Source: Flabesymbios commensalis
Taxonomy: Eukaryota; Annelida; Polychaeta; Terebellida; Flabelligeridae
Direction of reading: 5' to 3'
Assembly (NCBI GenBank): GCA_964017125.1
Contig: OZ024908.1
Location: forward strand, 85,356,814-85,420,813
DNA length: 64,000 nucleotides
The notes under the pieces were generated by a model. The model was not told where the DNA came from. It ran no database searches and saw nothing but the letters and a program-made list of their open reading frames with translations. Made by a program: the position numbers and the translations under genes. The number at the start of each line of letters is the position of its first letter. Positions within the stretch are counted from its first letter, which is position 1. Below, in pieces: positions 34,525 to 48,200 of this stretch.

Positions 34525-36639
34525 CCTTTATCATGGGTGATGACTCAACACGCCATTTATCATGGGTGATGCCTTAACACAGCATTTATCATGGGTGATG
34601 CCTTAACACGCCATTTATCATGGGTGATGCCTTAACACACCATTTATTATGGGTGATGCCTTAACACAGCATTTATCATGGGTGATGCCTTAACACGCCA
34701 TTTATCATGGGTGATGCCTCAACACGCCATTTATCATGGGTGATGCCTTAACACAGCATTTATCATGGGTGATGCCTTAACACGCCATTAATAATGGGTG
34801 ATGCCTTAACACACCATTAAAAATGGGTGATGCATCAACATGCTATTTATCATGGGTGATGGCTTAACATACCATTTATCATGGGTGATGCCTGAACATG
34901 TCATTTACCATGGGTGATGCTTCAACACGCCATTAATCATGGTATCATGGGTGATGCCTTAACAAGCCATTTATCATGGGTGACGCCTCAACATGCCATT
35001 TATCATGGGTGATGCCCTAACACGCCATTTATCATGGGTGATGCCTCAACATGCCATTTATCATGGGTGATGCCTTAACACGCCATTTATCATGGGTGAT
35101 GCCTTAACATGCCATTTATCATGGGTGATGCCTTAACACGCCATTTATCATGTGTGATGCCTCAACATGCCATTTATCATGGGTGATGCCTCAATGCACC
35201 ATTTATCATGGGTGATGCCTTAACACGCCATTTATCTTGGGTGATGCCTCAATACGCCATTTATCATGGGTGATGCCTTAACACGCCATTTATCATGGAT
35301 GATGCCTTAAAACGCCAATTATCATGGGTGATGCCTTAATACACCATTTATCATGGGTGATGCCTTAACACGCCATTTATCATGGGTGATGCCTTAACAC
35401 GCCATTTATCATTGGTGATGCCTTAACACGCCATTTATCATGGGTGATGCCTCAACACGCCATTTATCATGGGTGATGCCTTAACACGCCATTTATCATG
35501 GGTGATGCCTTAATACACCATTTATCATGGGTGATGCCTTAACACGCTATTTATCATGGGTGATGCCTTAACACACCATTTATCATGGGTGATGCCACAA
35601 CACGCCATTTATCATGGGTGATGCCTTAGCACGCCATTTATCATGGGTGATGCCTTAACATTCCATTTATCATGGGTGATGCCTTAACACGTCATTTATC
35701 ATCGGTGATGTCTTAACATGCCATTTATCATGGGTGATGCCTTAACACGCCATTTATCATGTGTGATGCCCGAACATGCCATTTATCATGGGTGATGCCT
35801 CAATGCACCATTTATCATGGATGATGCGTTAACACGCCATTTATCATGGGTGATGCCTTAACACGCCATTTATCATGGGTGATGCCTTAACACGCCATTT
35901 ATCATGGGTGATGCCTCAACACGCCATTTATCATGGGTGATGCCTTAACACGCCATTTATCATGGGTGATGCGTTAACACGCCATTTATCATGGGTGATG
36001 CCTTAACACGCCATTTATCATGGATGATGCGTTAACACGCCATTTATCATGGGTGATGCCTTAACACGCCATTTATCATGGGTGATGCCTTAACACGCCA
36101 TTTATCATGGGTGATGCCTCAACACGCCATTTATCATGGGTGATGCCTCAACACGCCATTTATCATGGGTGATGCCTTAATACACCATTTATCATGGGTG
36201 ATGCCTTAACACGCCATTTATCATGGCTGATGCCTTAACACGCCATTTATCATGGGTGATGCCTTAACATTCCATTTATCATGGGTGATGCCTTAACACG
36301 ACATTTATCATGGGTGATGCCTCAACACGCCATTTATCATGGCTGATGCCTTAACACGCCATTTATCATGGGTGATGCCTTAACATTCCATTTATCATGG
36401 GTGATGCCTCAACACACCATTTATCATGGATGATGCCTTAGCACGCCATTTATCATGGGTGATGCCTTAACACGCCATTAATCATGGGTGATGCCTTAAT
36501 ACACCATTTATCATGGGTGATGCCTTAACACGCCATTTATCATGGGTGATGCCTTAACATTCCATTTATCATGGGTGATGCCTCAACACACCATTTATCA
36601 TGGATGATGCCTTAGCACGCCATTTATCATGGGTGATGC
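34525..36639. repeat. 29-bp minisatellite, block 2 (about 73 units)
   Basis: Same 29-bp unit as block 1. It includes an unusual ATCATGGTATCATGG stutter near 34,934 that recurs at 37,814 in block 3. Confidence 0.95.
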
Positions 36640-37403
36640 GACTGGCGAACGATTTGGAGCGCTCCAATTAAATACTATCAGTTGAAATATATTTTTTGGA
36701 GATGTCCCTTAAAAAGCTCCGTAGGTAACTAATGTGCTAATAAAAAATGAAAACCCGAATATATGCGGCACTGGCGGTTAAAGGGTTAAAGTATAAGGAT
36801 GCATTATATAATGATAACGCCGCATTCACGATGTAGACTTTGCTCCCTATTTCGTCTGCAGTATAATTGCTTCCATTGACCTCCCGGTCTGTTGATGGAA
36901 TTTCCTGGAATGACACGTCCCTTAACCATTTAACCGCCGGTGCCGCATATATTCGGGAACTCATTTTTATTAGCACATTAAGTACCACATTTTGAATATG
37001 TTAACAAAGATTTGAGAAGAGTTGACCTCCATTTTGTCAAATCTGAATAATTTTCACTCACTTGAAGTTGTGGTTCGCGTCAGCAAGACACAACTTCAAG
37101 TGGGTGAAAATGTATTTTGAATAATTTGGTTAAAGGGTCAAAAGTAGTCTAGCTACAGCAATCCCATAATACATCATACGCTCATCAATGTTACAGGGAA
37201 GATACACTAATCCTAAGCTAAGCGATGGTAAATTTTCACCGACGCACTGGCTTAATATTTATACATATCAGAGGTGGATCTAGAGGGGCAGAGGAGTGAG
37301 TGGGGGTCCTGACCTCGTTTCTGGAACTAAATTTCCTAAGCATTAGTGCAATTTTGCGAAATGTTTTATATTCAAAGTTTACTCTGGTGGAAACTCAACA
37401 TTG
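36640..37403. repeat. Non-minisatellite block, copy 3
   Basis: Practically identical to 33,761-34,524 at every landmark checked. Confidence 0.85.
36922..37141 (-). mobile_element. Family B MITE, duplicated with its block
   Basis: Same element as 34,043-34,262 carried by the tandem duplication, so not an independent insertion. Confidence 0.85.
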
Positions 37404-37944
37404 CCTTTATCATGGGTGATGACTCAACACGCCATTTATCATGGGTGATGCCTTAACACAGCATTTATCATGGGTGATGCCTTAACACGCCATTTATCAT
37501 GGGTGATGCCTTAACACACCATTTATTATGGGTGATGCCTTAACACAGCATTTATCATGGGTGATGCCTTAACACGCCATTTATCATGGGTGATGCCTCA
37601 ACACGCCATTTATCATGGGTGATGCCTTAACACAGCATTTATCATGGGTGATGCCTTAACACGCCATTAATAATGGGTGATGCCTTAACACACCATTAAT
37701 AATGGGTGATGCATCAACATGCTATTTATCATGGGTGATGGCTTAACATACCATTTATCATGGGTGATGCCTGAACATGTCATTTACCATGGGTGATGCT
37801 TCAACACGCCATTAATCATGGTATCATGGGTGATGCCTTAACATGCCATTTATCATGGGTGACGCCTCAACATGCCATTTATCATGGGTGATGCCGCAAC
37901 ACGCCATTTATCATGGGTGATGACTCAACACACCATTTATCATG
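37404..37944. repeat. 29-bp minisatellite, block 3 (about 18 units)
   Basis: Same unit; ends at ACACACCATTTATCATG before unique sequence. Confidence 0.95.
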
Positions 37945-38487
37945 AAAACAGTACACAATTTTGCTTACGACCTAATTGATAGTTTAACCTGCTTATAAGC
38001 CTCTACGCAGTAATTAAATCAACTTTCGACAAAGTTACGACATTCGAATAATTTTTCATCAAATAATTTCCATTGAGGGAAGTACTGATAAATCTAAACT
38101 ACCATATGTGTGCATTCTTGCTGTTGGCTTCCACTATGAGACGTATGGTGAGATCAGTCCATCTTGCACTCTCTCACATACACTTCACTGATCAGTTTGA
38201 TTTTACCGTTTCAGATAGATATACGTACCAGAAAATACATACAGCATCGTTGGGTACGACGATATGGACTGATCTTAGAACACGTCACCACATCAAGCCC
38301 TCGCCTCGACTTGTGCTGAGATTAGCCCATGTCGCCTTCCTAACGATGGCCATGCATATATTCTCATCTTTCCTTCTCACTCTATTGACTTACTTCTTCA
38401 TTCGCCAGATTTTACTTACTGTCTTTTCTTATTTCACACCTTCTGAATTTGTCTTTGCCGACTTTGAGCCTTAAGGCCGCACGATTC
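37945..38487. other. Unique region with inverted repeat
   Basis: GATCAGTCCAT (38,152) and ATGGACTGATC (38,264) form an inverted repeat with a 100-bp spacer. A 133-codon plus-strand frame (38,073-38,474) spans it. It has two hydrophobic stretches but no recognised family or splice support, so it is left uncalled. Confidence 0.35.
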
Positions 38488-39826
<1,339 letters not shown>

Positions 39827-39975
39827 TTAACCCTTGCGGCTCGAATATAGTTGTGATGGCCATTGACCCATCACTATGGACCTAACTAACATATTAATGT
39901 TCATTTCAAAGCAAAAATAATCATTTGATCTCTTGGTTTATATATATACATATATTTCAGAACTTTAAGGATTAG
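39827..39975 (+). mobile_element. Family A MITE relic
   Basis: TTAACCCTTGCGGCTCGAAT start and a rearranged body (GGCCATTGACCCATCACTAT, ATTTCAGAACTTTAAGG). The palindrome is lost. Confidence 0.45.
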
Positions 39976-40099
39976 TATTCACATGTTTGCGAGGTAGATG
40001 AAACAAATAGATCTACCACTAATACATCTAGTTTACTATGCGGCCCCGCTTTGCTTTTATTATAATATTATTATAATATATTGCACATGTACATCTCGA

Positions 40100-40305
40100 A
40101 TAGCCCCCGCCGCCCTACACACCTTTAAACATTTACTATTTCTGAGCCTCATTCTGACTCTGGGGCGTTTTCAATCACAGCAATGTGTCCCCGCGGCCGT
40201 CAGTCACCACGATCCCGTCATTTATGACCGAGGTCACGCTTACTCATCCCACACTCTCATCCCATGCTGGTCACGTGCTGCACGAGATTTGATTTCCTGT
40301 GTTGT
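40100..40305 (+). repeat. Dispersed repeat R, copy 1
   Basis: TTTCTGAGCCTCATTCTGAC, CCGCGGCCGTCAGTCACCAC and GGTCACGTGCTGCACGAG align with 61,109-61,265 at roughly 85% by eye. It is GC-rich against AT-rich surroundings. Class unknown; no Pol III boxes seen. Confidence 0.65.
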
Positions 40306-40430
40306 AGACATCCAATGGATGGGTGTGAATAAGTAACCTTGTATCATCATAATCAACATCAACATCTTTGTTTCATCAGTTGGGGTATTTGTCCTCTAAA
40401 GGTGGATGCCTTTGGCCCGTATTCTCGTAC

Positions 40431-40502
40431 AAGTTTCGATATATCGGATTGGTCGAGATGGCCATCTCAACCAATCCGAAGCCCACGATATATCGTAACT
40501 TA
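40431..40502. other. Strong foldback
   Basis: CGATATATCG lies at both ends. GGATTGGTCGAGATGG abuts CCATCTCAACCAATCC with one mismatch and no loop. It is not a member of the other families here. Confidence 0.65.
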
Positions 40503-40567
40503 TAACGGAATATGCGTCTTGATGTTTTGGTAAGTGCTGAAGCATGTGACGCCAGAGCTCGCAGCCT

Positions 40568-41045
40568 CATATCAAATAACAAGTAACAAGTAATTTATTC
40601 TGATGGTCTTCTTTAGTAGAAGACAAGACAGAAGGCGTTAGCACATGATACAATATTATATACAAGTCATTTCTAAAATTTACAAATTATTATTTTGGAA
40701 AAAAGCCATTTGGTTAAGCTTTTCGCCCTTTACCTGTTTAAAACGTTCTTGAAGCTGAATAGTTGAAGGTCCTATATAGTATTTTGCCTCAATATATTGT
40801 CTACGTTCTTCTTTGAATTGAACACAGTAAAGTTAATAGTGAAATTCATCTCCTATATCTGTTTTACAAAATTGGCATAGACGCATATCACGAAGGACTT
40901 GGGACCGGACACCGGCCTCTGTGGGCAAAAGATGATTTCGGCGGCAAGCGGTGATTTGGGCATTTAAACTTGGTAAAATATTTATTCCACTCTGGTATGC
41001 AGTCTTCCCCCCTCCCGCCCTAGAATGTTCTTTCGTCATACAATC
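40568..41045 (-). pseudogene. LINE 3' terminal relic
   Basis: The minus strand encodes SGINILPSLNAQITACRRNH, then RLCQFCKTDIGDEFHY (41,039-40,833), the Cys-rich end of LINE ORF2. In another frame it continues QFKEERRQYIEAKYYIGPS up to FFQNNNL and a stop near 40,690. A 3' UTR with AATAAATTACTTGTTACTTG as a tail follows to 40,568. The frame changes between the CKTDIGDEFHY and QFKEERR blocks. It differs in sequence from the LINE at 20 kb. Confidence 0.8.
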
Positions 41046-41058
41046 GTATCAGATATAT

Positions 41059-41204
41059 GGGGAGCCTCCGTCAATGAGAGGTAGCGTGTTCGACCTCAGA
41101 CCACAACCCGGGTGTGAATTTTGAATCCTAATTCATCTCATATCTTCAGAGGTTCTCTTGGCCCACTTTAGCCTGTAGGTGTACAGTAGTGGCCTTGAGC
41201 ACCA
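41059..41204 (+). mobile_element. tRNA-derived SINE (family S1) with expanded tail
   Basis: GGGGAGCCTCCGTCAATGAG, TTCGACCTCAGACCACAACC, CCTGTAGGTGTACA and AGTGGCC. The ATTC tail runs straight into the array that follows. Confidence 0.7.
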
Positions 41205-41935
41205 CTCAGTCATTCATTCATTCATTCATTCATTCATTCATTCATTCATTCATTCATTCATCCATCCATCCATCCCCATCCATCCATCCATCCATCCATC
41301 CATCCATCCATCTATCCATCCATCCATCCATACATCCATACATCCATCCATTCATCCATCCATCCATCCATCCATCCATCCATCCATTCAAACACCCATC
41401 CATCCATCCATTCATCCATCCATCCATCCATCCATCCATCCATCCATCCATCCATCCATCCATCCATCCATCCATCCATCTATCCATCCATCCATCTATC
41501 CATTCATTCATTCATTTATTCATTCATTCATTCATTCATTCATTCATTCATTCATTCATTCATTCATTCTTTTATTCATTCATTCATTCATTCATTTATT
41601 CATTCATTCATTCATTCATTCATTCATTCATTCATTCATTCATTCATTCATTCATTCATTCATTCATTCATTCATTCATCCATTTATTCATTCATTCACC
41701 ACTCATCCATTCCTTCATTCATTCATTCATTCATTCATTTATTCATTCATTCATTCATTCATTCATTCATTCATTCATTCATTCATTCATTCATTCATTC
41801 ATTCATTCATTCATTCATTCATTCATTCATTCATTCATTTATTCATTCATTCATTCATTCATTCATTCATTCATTCATTCTTTCATTTTTTCATGCATGC
41901 ATGCATGCATGCATACATGTATGCATGCATTCTTT
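41205..41935. repeat. (ATTC)n / (ATCC)n / (GCAT)n array
   Basis: ATTC units, then about 250 bp dominated by ATCC, then ATTC again with ATTT variants, ending in CATGCATGCATGCATGCAT. Open frames with Phe-Ile-His-Ser repeats are artefacts. Confidence 0.97.
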
Positions 41936-43808
41936 CATCCATTTTTCCGAAATTGCATTTAAATATTGGAGTTGTGTGAAGTTTATTTTATTGCTTGATT
42001 AGTTATTCTAGCACATGTTGATTTGCTTTTGTATCCGATGGCTCAATTATAGCTGACTCATTTTTTTCTTAATCACGTCTTCGTTACCAATAGCAGCTTA
42101 AAAACTCTTACCAAGTATTCATTACGGCATCTTAGAATGAGGGAGTAAGTAATTACAGGATGTTATTAAGACGGCTGTGTGGAGATCAGTAGTTATCAAT
42201 TACTAAGTAGTAGAAAAATAATCACAGCCAGGAAACGAAAAAAATCACCGTAGTGTTATTAGTTTGGTGAAACCCCAATGTTCCTTGACTCTAAAAAATA
42301 AATACAGGTAGATTTTAAATCACTTTCGCAGGAGTAGGCGATATCGACTGAAGAGATGAATGAACTAAAGTCATCATATGGAGGGTAAATATTATTGTTG
42401 TGGTAGCCATGACAGAATAGGAAATATACTAGAGGCTCATTCGAGCAGATTGGGTGTTGATGGGATAAAACCTGTGACTCGGGAGCACAGGATGATGATC
42501 AAATTGAGCTACAGCGGAAATGGAGCATCTCAACAAGTGGTGATCACCAAAAGATGTGATTGATTTTCAACGGTCAATAAGGCATCCCTGAGTTTGAAAA
42601 CATAAATTGATAAATTCAAGTAAAACCCGTACACCGGCGCTTAGGTTTGTCATGACTTTCCCTCAAAAGCGAAGCGTTCACACAATGATGGTGTAACATT
42701 GGGGCACCATTTATGACGCTGACTCAAAATCCCACCTGGAGCAGTGGTAAATCTGCCTCCTTGGCGGTGGCGGCTATCTTGGTTTTGTGCATGAAAAAGA
42801 CATCAAGATAAGAAAATATTGGCAAAAATGAGTTCATCCAAATTACTTTGAAAAAATGTTATTACATAATTCTAGGTTTTTGCGAAAAAGAATAAAAAAA
42901 CACAATATTTTCCAAGGATTATTGCATGAAAATAAGGTCATACGTCAGTTTATAACGCGATTTATACGACGAAAAGTAGAATTTTTTTTGCTGACAGATA
43001 ATAAATAAAATAAAAAAGTTATTTCATCTCGGTCAATGAAATTGTGGAAAATGGCATGAAACACGAGAAATAGCACAGCAAAGTCCGATTTTGTTATTCA
43101 TAGCATGTTATTTTTGCTATAAAAAGCATTAAAAATGACAGAGTATAAATGCACCATTAAAAACAAAAAAAACATCAACAATTAATTAATACAGGTTAAT
43201 TGGTTATTGATATTCAATGATATGCTGGTAGTCAGTTACATTATATGTGTGGCTATGATGACTGGCTTGCAAGAGTTTTCTAGTAAGCACCAGGAGTTAA
43301 CCTATTTTAATTTTCTTTTTTTCTATTTTTAATCTGTAGTACATAGGGGTCTATACAAAATCAAAACAAACAAACAAAACTATTTTTGTGATGTTTATTT
43401 TCATTTAATATTTTTTCATTTGCAATTAAGCTTGAATATATTTGACGCAAAAATGATTGAAAACAAGTAACACACAATTCATCACGATAATGGTTAATAC
43501 AAAAGACAGTCAGACATCAGTTCAGCCCCTGATTACTATCCTGACTATAGCAGTTTGAAATCCAACACACCTTGGATCCATCTTCACAGCTTCCGTTTCT
43601 GTCTCTCTATCTCTGTCCTAGTCTTGTTGCCGGAAAATCCCACTGAGCTTATTTAACACAGAAAAAAGACAGACCCACAAACAGATAAAACACTGATACA
43701 ATTACTATGCTACCGTGCAAAGGCAAACGGCAGTAGCTGCTTACTTACCAGGTTAGTTGTTACTGCTGTTTGATTTTCCAGGCGATATAGATAAGCAGGT
43801 CTATAGGC
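41936..43808 (+). repeat. 4.5-kb module, copy 1 left part
   Basis: Unrecognised sequence from TTTCATCCATTTTTCCGAAA to GCAGGTCTATAGGC, colinear with 54,281-56,160. About 15 differences in one 270-bp stretch (roughly 5%). A 61-codon frame at 42,378 loses its frame in copy 2, so no coding role is supported. Interrupted at its CTAT by the LTR element. Confidence 0.85.
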
Positions 43809-43812
43809 CTAT

Positions 43813-44230
43813 TATGGGAAGATGGGCCTACGCCGGGAGCTCCATTATGGGGTCACAATGGCCGACGAGGGACTCCGACCAATCTCACCATTAAAACTCA
43901 AACTTCCTCCTCCTCCGTCGAGTCGACGGTTCCAAACAAGTCAGAAAACTCTCTTCTCTCTTGTCATGTTTATTTGATTAACATGCGATAACAGCAAAGC
44001 ACAACCTTCTGCGCACGGCACGTCTCTATTGACTTAGCGAGAGCGAGCTACGGCACGTCCGTAGTCGCCGAGTGTAACGCCTGAAGTGCGGGAAAAATAC
44101 CAAGGCCGCACACATTGCTTTATGTGCGCACGTCACCAAGGTATAGAAACGAGGCGGTCATCCCCATCCCCCCGCGTCCAGGAGGCTGGGGATAAACGCT
44201 ACATTAACTGAACGATGTCAGGATCCTACA
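43813..44230 (-). repeat. 3' LTR
   Basis: 418 bp. In element orientation it begins TGTAGGATCCTGACATCG and ends TTCCCATA. It matches the other LTR at all but about seven positions. A short G-rich stretch (CCCGGGGGTAA) just inside may serve as polypurine tract. Confidence 0.93.
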
Positions 44231-44999
44231 TTACCCCCGGGTGAGTGATAACGTAGGACCAAACTGACGTGTAGGAGACTGCTTCGTGCATGTAGCGGGG
44301 TTGTAAAATATGTAACCTCTTATAACTAAGCATAGTTTTAAAAAAAAAAAAAAATATATAGCGAGTTGGTTACAGCGTGGGTGGTTGAAAGCGCAGCATT
44401 ATACGTGAATTGTCCTATCCTCTTAAAACCAACTGTCCTTTATGTATGATTCATTTGCTGCAAGCTGCGATCAACCCATTCATTTAATTAACATAATTTC
44501 TATTAGTAATTTAGCAATAAGCTTGCTAAAAAAAATGTCTTTACATTTATATATCTGTACACAATGCTGCCAGGCCTGGCATATTCATTTACAATTTAAC
44601 AACATTGTTATTACGAGGTATGCGGTTGGGCCCGCCATAGATGTCGCTAGGCGCAACTATGGCGTGAACCATCTGCACGAATCGGGCAGGAGTCTGGATT
44701 ATTCGTCCGACTCTAGTTTTTCGCACTGTTTGGTCGGTCGAAATTTTTTCGCGATTAGCGATATTCGCATGTCTGCTTTTTGTCGAGTCGATTACGGCGT
44801 CAGCAGCACCCGGGGTTTTACCCCGTAGAAGTAAAGGTATGCGGGAATACGTTCGTAAACCACTGCCGTTCCCGTTAGCGCGGGACCCGGCAGGGGCTCG
44901 CGAATGCGGCGCTACATAAGTATTGTCTCTGTTAGACAAGTTGCCTTTAACATCTATTTGCTTTGGGACTGTGGCCGATTTTTGACTGCTTCTGACTGC

Positions 45000-46170
45000 C
45001 GTCGACTTTTTTGTGTTGACTGTCGTCCCGTTGGACGTCGGAGTGTTCGCACTACCAGGTCTAGGTGGACCCTGTGGATTCTTACTAGATGTCCTGGTAG
45101 CCGTCGACTTCCGTGGTTTGCTTGGCGTTTTACGCTGTATTGTCGTACCTGTCGTAGGCTCGCACTCCATGTGAGAGGGTTTAACGCGATCTAAAGAGAC
45201 CGTCTCAACCTTGCCTTTAACTAGGATTTTCATTACTCTGCCACTCCTCGCGACGACCTTGTATGGCCCGTCGGAAGGGGCGGTCAGAGGCAGTGCAATT
45301 GCGATTCGGCGCAAGAATACATGAGTACATGTAGCTATTTCCTTGAATTGGAAAATGTTGTGTTGTTGTGTGTCACGTGGCGGACATAGACGGAGACGTG
45401 ACATGGCCACGCGTAGCTTGTCTGAATAATTCTCCAAATCAGTGTTGGCGTCGACGGTGTACTGTTTAGTAAACTCTCCTGGGAGTCTAAGGGTTGTCCC
45501 ATAAATCATCTCGGCAGCTGACCTGCCTAGTCTCTCTTTCACGGCTGAACGAACTCCTAAAAGTACAGCAGGTAACGTGATATTCCACGGGTTCGGTGAC
45601 TCGTGCGCCATAATGGCGGCTTTCAATTGACGGTGGAAACGTTCGACCATGCCATTCGACTGAGGGTGATAACTCGTGGTACGATTCCGAATAATCCCGA
45701 ATTGATTACACAAACTATCCCACAATTTGGACTCGAATTGAGCGCCCCTATCAGTGGTGATAGTGGCTGGGGTACCATAACGTGCTATCCACCCGCTGAA
45801 GAAGGCATCGGCGACCGTTTCGGCTCTAATATCTACCATAGGTATAGCTTCGGGCCAACGTGTAAAACGGTCGACGCAAGTCAGTAGATATCTAAAACCA
45901 TCGGCATAAGGTAAAGGTCTGACTATGTCCACGTGGACATGATCGAATCGCTCGGTAGGTTCAGTGAACTTTCGAAAACTGGAGTGTTGTGCCGTGAAAC
46001 TTTAGCGGTCCGGCAACCCTTACAGGTACGACACCATCTAGCAATATCTATGTTCATGCCGTGCCATACAAATCGGGTCTTAATCAAACGTCTGGTAGCT
46101 CTATGGGATGGATGGCCTAAACCGTGCAAGTTTGAAAAAACTTTTCGGCGAAATTTCGCGGTAAGGGACG
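45000..46170 (-). other. pol: integrase domain
   Basis: An N-terminal HHCC zinc finger (GHPSHRATRRLI ... CRTCKGC) is followed by a DDE core: VRPLPYADGFRYLLTCVDRF, ATITTDRGAQFES and the YHPQSNGMVERFHRQLK block with the catalytic Glu. Gypsy-type. Confidence 0.92.
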
Positions 46171-46359
46171 GCCGGTTGTGTCCCGTGGACACATCACACC
46201 CGATCAATTGATTATCGAACGTTTTTAATAGTTTGAACTTCATAGTTGATGTAGTCGAGTGTCTCAAACGCGTGAATTCCGCGTCATTAGCTTGGTCGAG
46301 ACTTAACTCTTTATAGTCGATTACTGGTCCATCGTGTATCGCTGACACTGATGGTCGTG

Positions 46360-46750
46360 ACAGCGCATCAGCGACGAAATTTGTCTCTCCTTTTACATAT
46401 CTAATATCGGTGGTGAATTCAGCGATGAACGCTAAATGACGTGTTTGTCGTAGGGATGCGCGCTCAGTCACGGATGACATTACGAATGTCAACGGTTTGT
46501 GATCTGTATTAACGAAAAAATTTCGTCCTTCTAAATTGTGTCTGAAATGTTTAATTGTAGCGTATACTGCCAAAAGCTCACGATCGAACGCGCTGTAGCG
46601 TGTCTCTGCTGGGTTCAGCTTCTTGCTGAAAAACGAAAGCGGCTGCCACATACCGTTTAAAAATTGCTGCAAAACGCCACCGACGGCGACATCACTAGCG
46701 TCACACGTGATGTTAAGCTGGGCCGTAGAATCTGGGTGCACCAGAAGTGT
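46360..46750 (-). other. pol: RNase H domain
   Basis: [35 protein letters not shown] and NTDHKPLTF are the conserved blocks of the Gypsy RNase H. Confidence 0.9.
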
Positions 46751-46879
46751 TTTGACTCAGAAAATGCTGACTCTGCGTTTTTATTCCACTTCAAATCGAA
46801 ATTTGATTTCGGTGACAGTCTGGTATGTCCTTCATTGGCAGAAGTCAGTAGATTATTGAGTGGCGTCAGCTTCGCGGCG

Positions 46880-47680
46880 CAATGCGGTATGAAACGGTGG
46901 TAATAATTTACCATTCCCAGATATCTACGTAAAGCCCGTTGCTTTTCGGGTTTAACGAAATTAAGGATCACGTCAACGGCGCTGGGTAACGGCGAAATGC
47001 CTTCGGCGCAAACGTGGTGACCTAGGAAACTTAATTCAGTTGTTCCAAACTGACACTTTTCAGGACCAATGATAATTCCGTACTCCGATAGTCGAGCAAA
47101 AAGAATTCGTAGATGTTTCTTATGCGTTTTATGATCTGGGCTGGTTACCAGTAGGTCATCCAAATAAACAAAAACGAAATCAAGTCCGCGTGTCACGTGG
47201 TCTATAAATCGCTGAAACGTTTGACCGGAATTTCTTAGACCAAATGGTGTTCTAGTGAAATTAAACAAGCCAAAAGGTGTGGTAACAGCAGTCTTGTGTA
47301 CGTCGGACGGTTCCACAGGAATTTGGTAATAAGCCCTGACTAAGTCGATCTTCGAAAAATTTTTCGAGCCGGCTAACCGCTGCGTGAAATCTTGTATATG
47401 GGGAATCGGATAACGGTCCGGTACGGTCTGTGCATTCAAACTACGGTAGTCCTCGCATGGTCTCCAATCGCCGTTTTTCTTTGGCACCATGTGAAGCGCT
47501 GAGGACCACTCACTGTCGCTGGGTTCAATGACCCCTAATTTTATCATCTCGTCAAACTCGCGTTTGGCGGTAACCAGCTTATCGGGTGCTAAACGTCGTG
47601 GTCGAGCAAAAACCGGGTGACCTTTAGTCACAATCTTGTGAGTTATGCCGTGTTTGACGGTCTCACCCTTTGTCGTAGGG
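46880..47680 (-). other. pol: reverse transcriptase domain
   Basis: Shows [29 protein letters not shown] and the catalytic FVYLDDLLV box (YLDD codons at 47,155-47,166), then LSFLGHHV. This set is diagnostic of Ty3/Gypsy RT. Confidence 0.93.
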
Positions 47681-47799
47681 CGTGTCAGTTCCGGGAACTG
47701 GCCGAGGAGTTTTGTGTATTCATTTTGAACGGTATAAACTCTGTTCAATGACAGAGGTTTAATCGAAGATAGTGAAGCGGCAATGGCTAGGCCTGTACG

Positions 47800-48130
47800 C
47801 ATGTCTCGGAGACATCTGCTTCTCAAGTCTACGAGCAAATTATAGTGGATTAAAAAATCAGCCCCGATTATGGGTTGCTGCACATCTGCCACTATAAACG
47901 TCAACGGATATTCGCGCTTCAAGCCGACATCGACGACTCGTTTACAATTGCCGTAAGTATGTATAGTACTGTTATTAGCTGCCACCAGGGGGAGACTGCC
48001 AGCGTCCGAAATCCCGTTAGCGCAAGATTTTGGCAGAACACTGACAGCTGCGCCCGTGTCGATTAAATATCTGCATTTATGTCCTTTATCTGCGACATAT
48101 AATAACTTAGAGTAAGATAACTTTGGAGAA
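47800..48130 (-). other. pol: aspartic protease domain
   Basis: [13 protein letters not shown] is the catalytic D-T-G signature of retroviral-type pepsin-like proteases, about 50 residues into the pol segment, followed by an ADFL motif ([16 protein letters not shown]). Confidence 0.85.
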
Positions 48131-48200
48131 CTAGCGTCCGCGGAGTCATGTCGCGTCTCAGTTATACCGCCAGATGCAAGAGTCGCTACCTTGCTCTGGC

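Larger units (their letters stand above)
32390..37905. repeat. Tandem duplication (about 2.7 kb, second copy about 2.9 kb)
   Basis: Distinctive unit variants such as CATGTGTGATGCCTCAAC and TTTATCTTGGGTGATG occur at 32,441 and again at 35,146 (offset 2705). The GACTGGCGAACGATTTGGAG block occurs at 33,761 and 36,640 (offset 2879). The 174-bp difference is six extra 29-bp units near 36.43-36.61 kb. Very few differences were seen by eye, so the duplication is recent or an assembly product. Confidence 0.9.

Noticed and set aside
33858-36988. Identical 83-codon frames at 33,858 and 36,737, and a 96-codon relative at 30,230
   Set aside because: They are repeated because the block is duplicated, and they run across MITE sequence. 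The copies at 33.9 and 36.7 kb are not independent evidence of conservation.
30690-37944. CRISPR-like array
   Set aside because: The 29-bp units are contiguous with no unique spacers, so it is a minisatellite; the surrounding genome is eukaryotic.
38073-38474. 133-codon plus-strand frame with hydrophobic stretches
   Set aside because: No recognised family, and it spans an inverted repeat next to a microsatellite; not enough evidence.
41179-41979. 266-residue Phe-Ile-His-Ser repeat protein, and similar frames at 53.8 and 60.0 kb
   Set aside because: Pure ATTC/ATCC tetranucleotide translation.
44442-46903. Plus-strand open frames of 63-128 codons across the LTR element
   Set aside because: Shadows of the minus-strand pol coding sequence.
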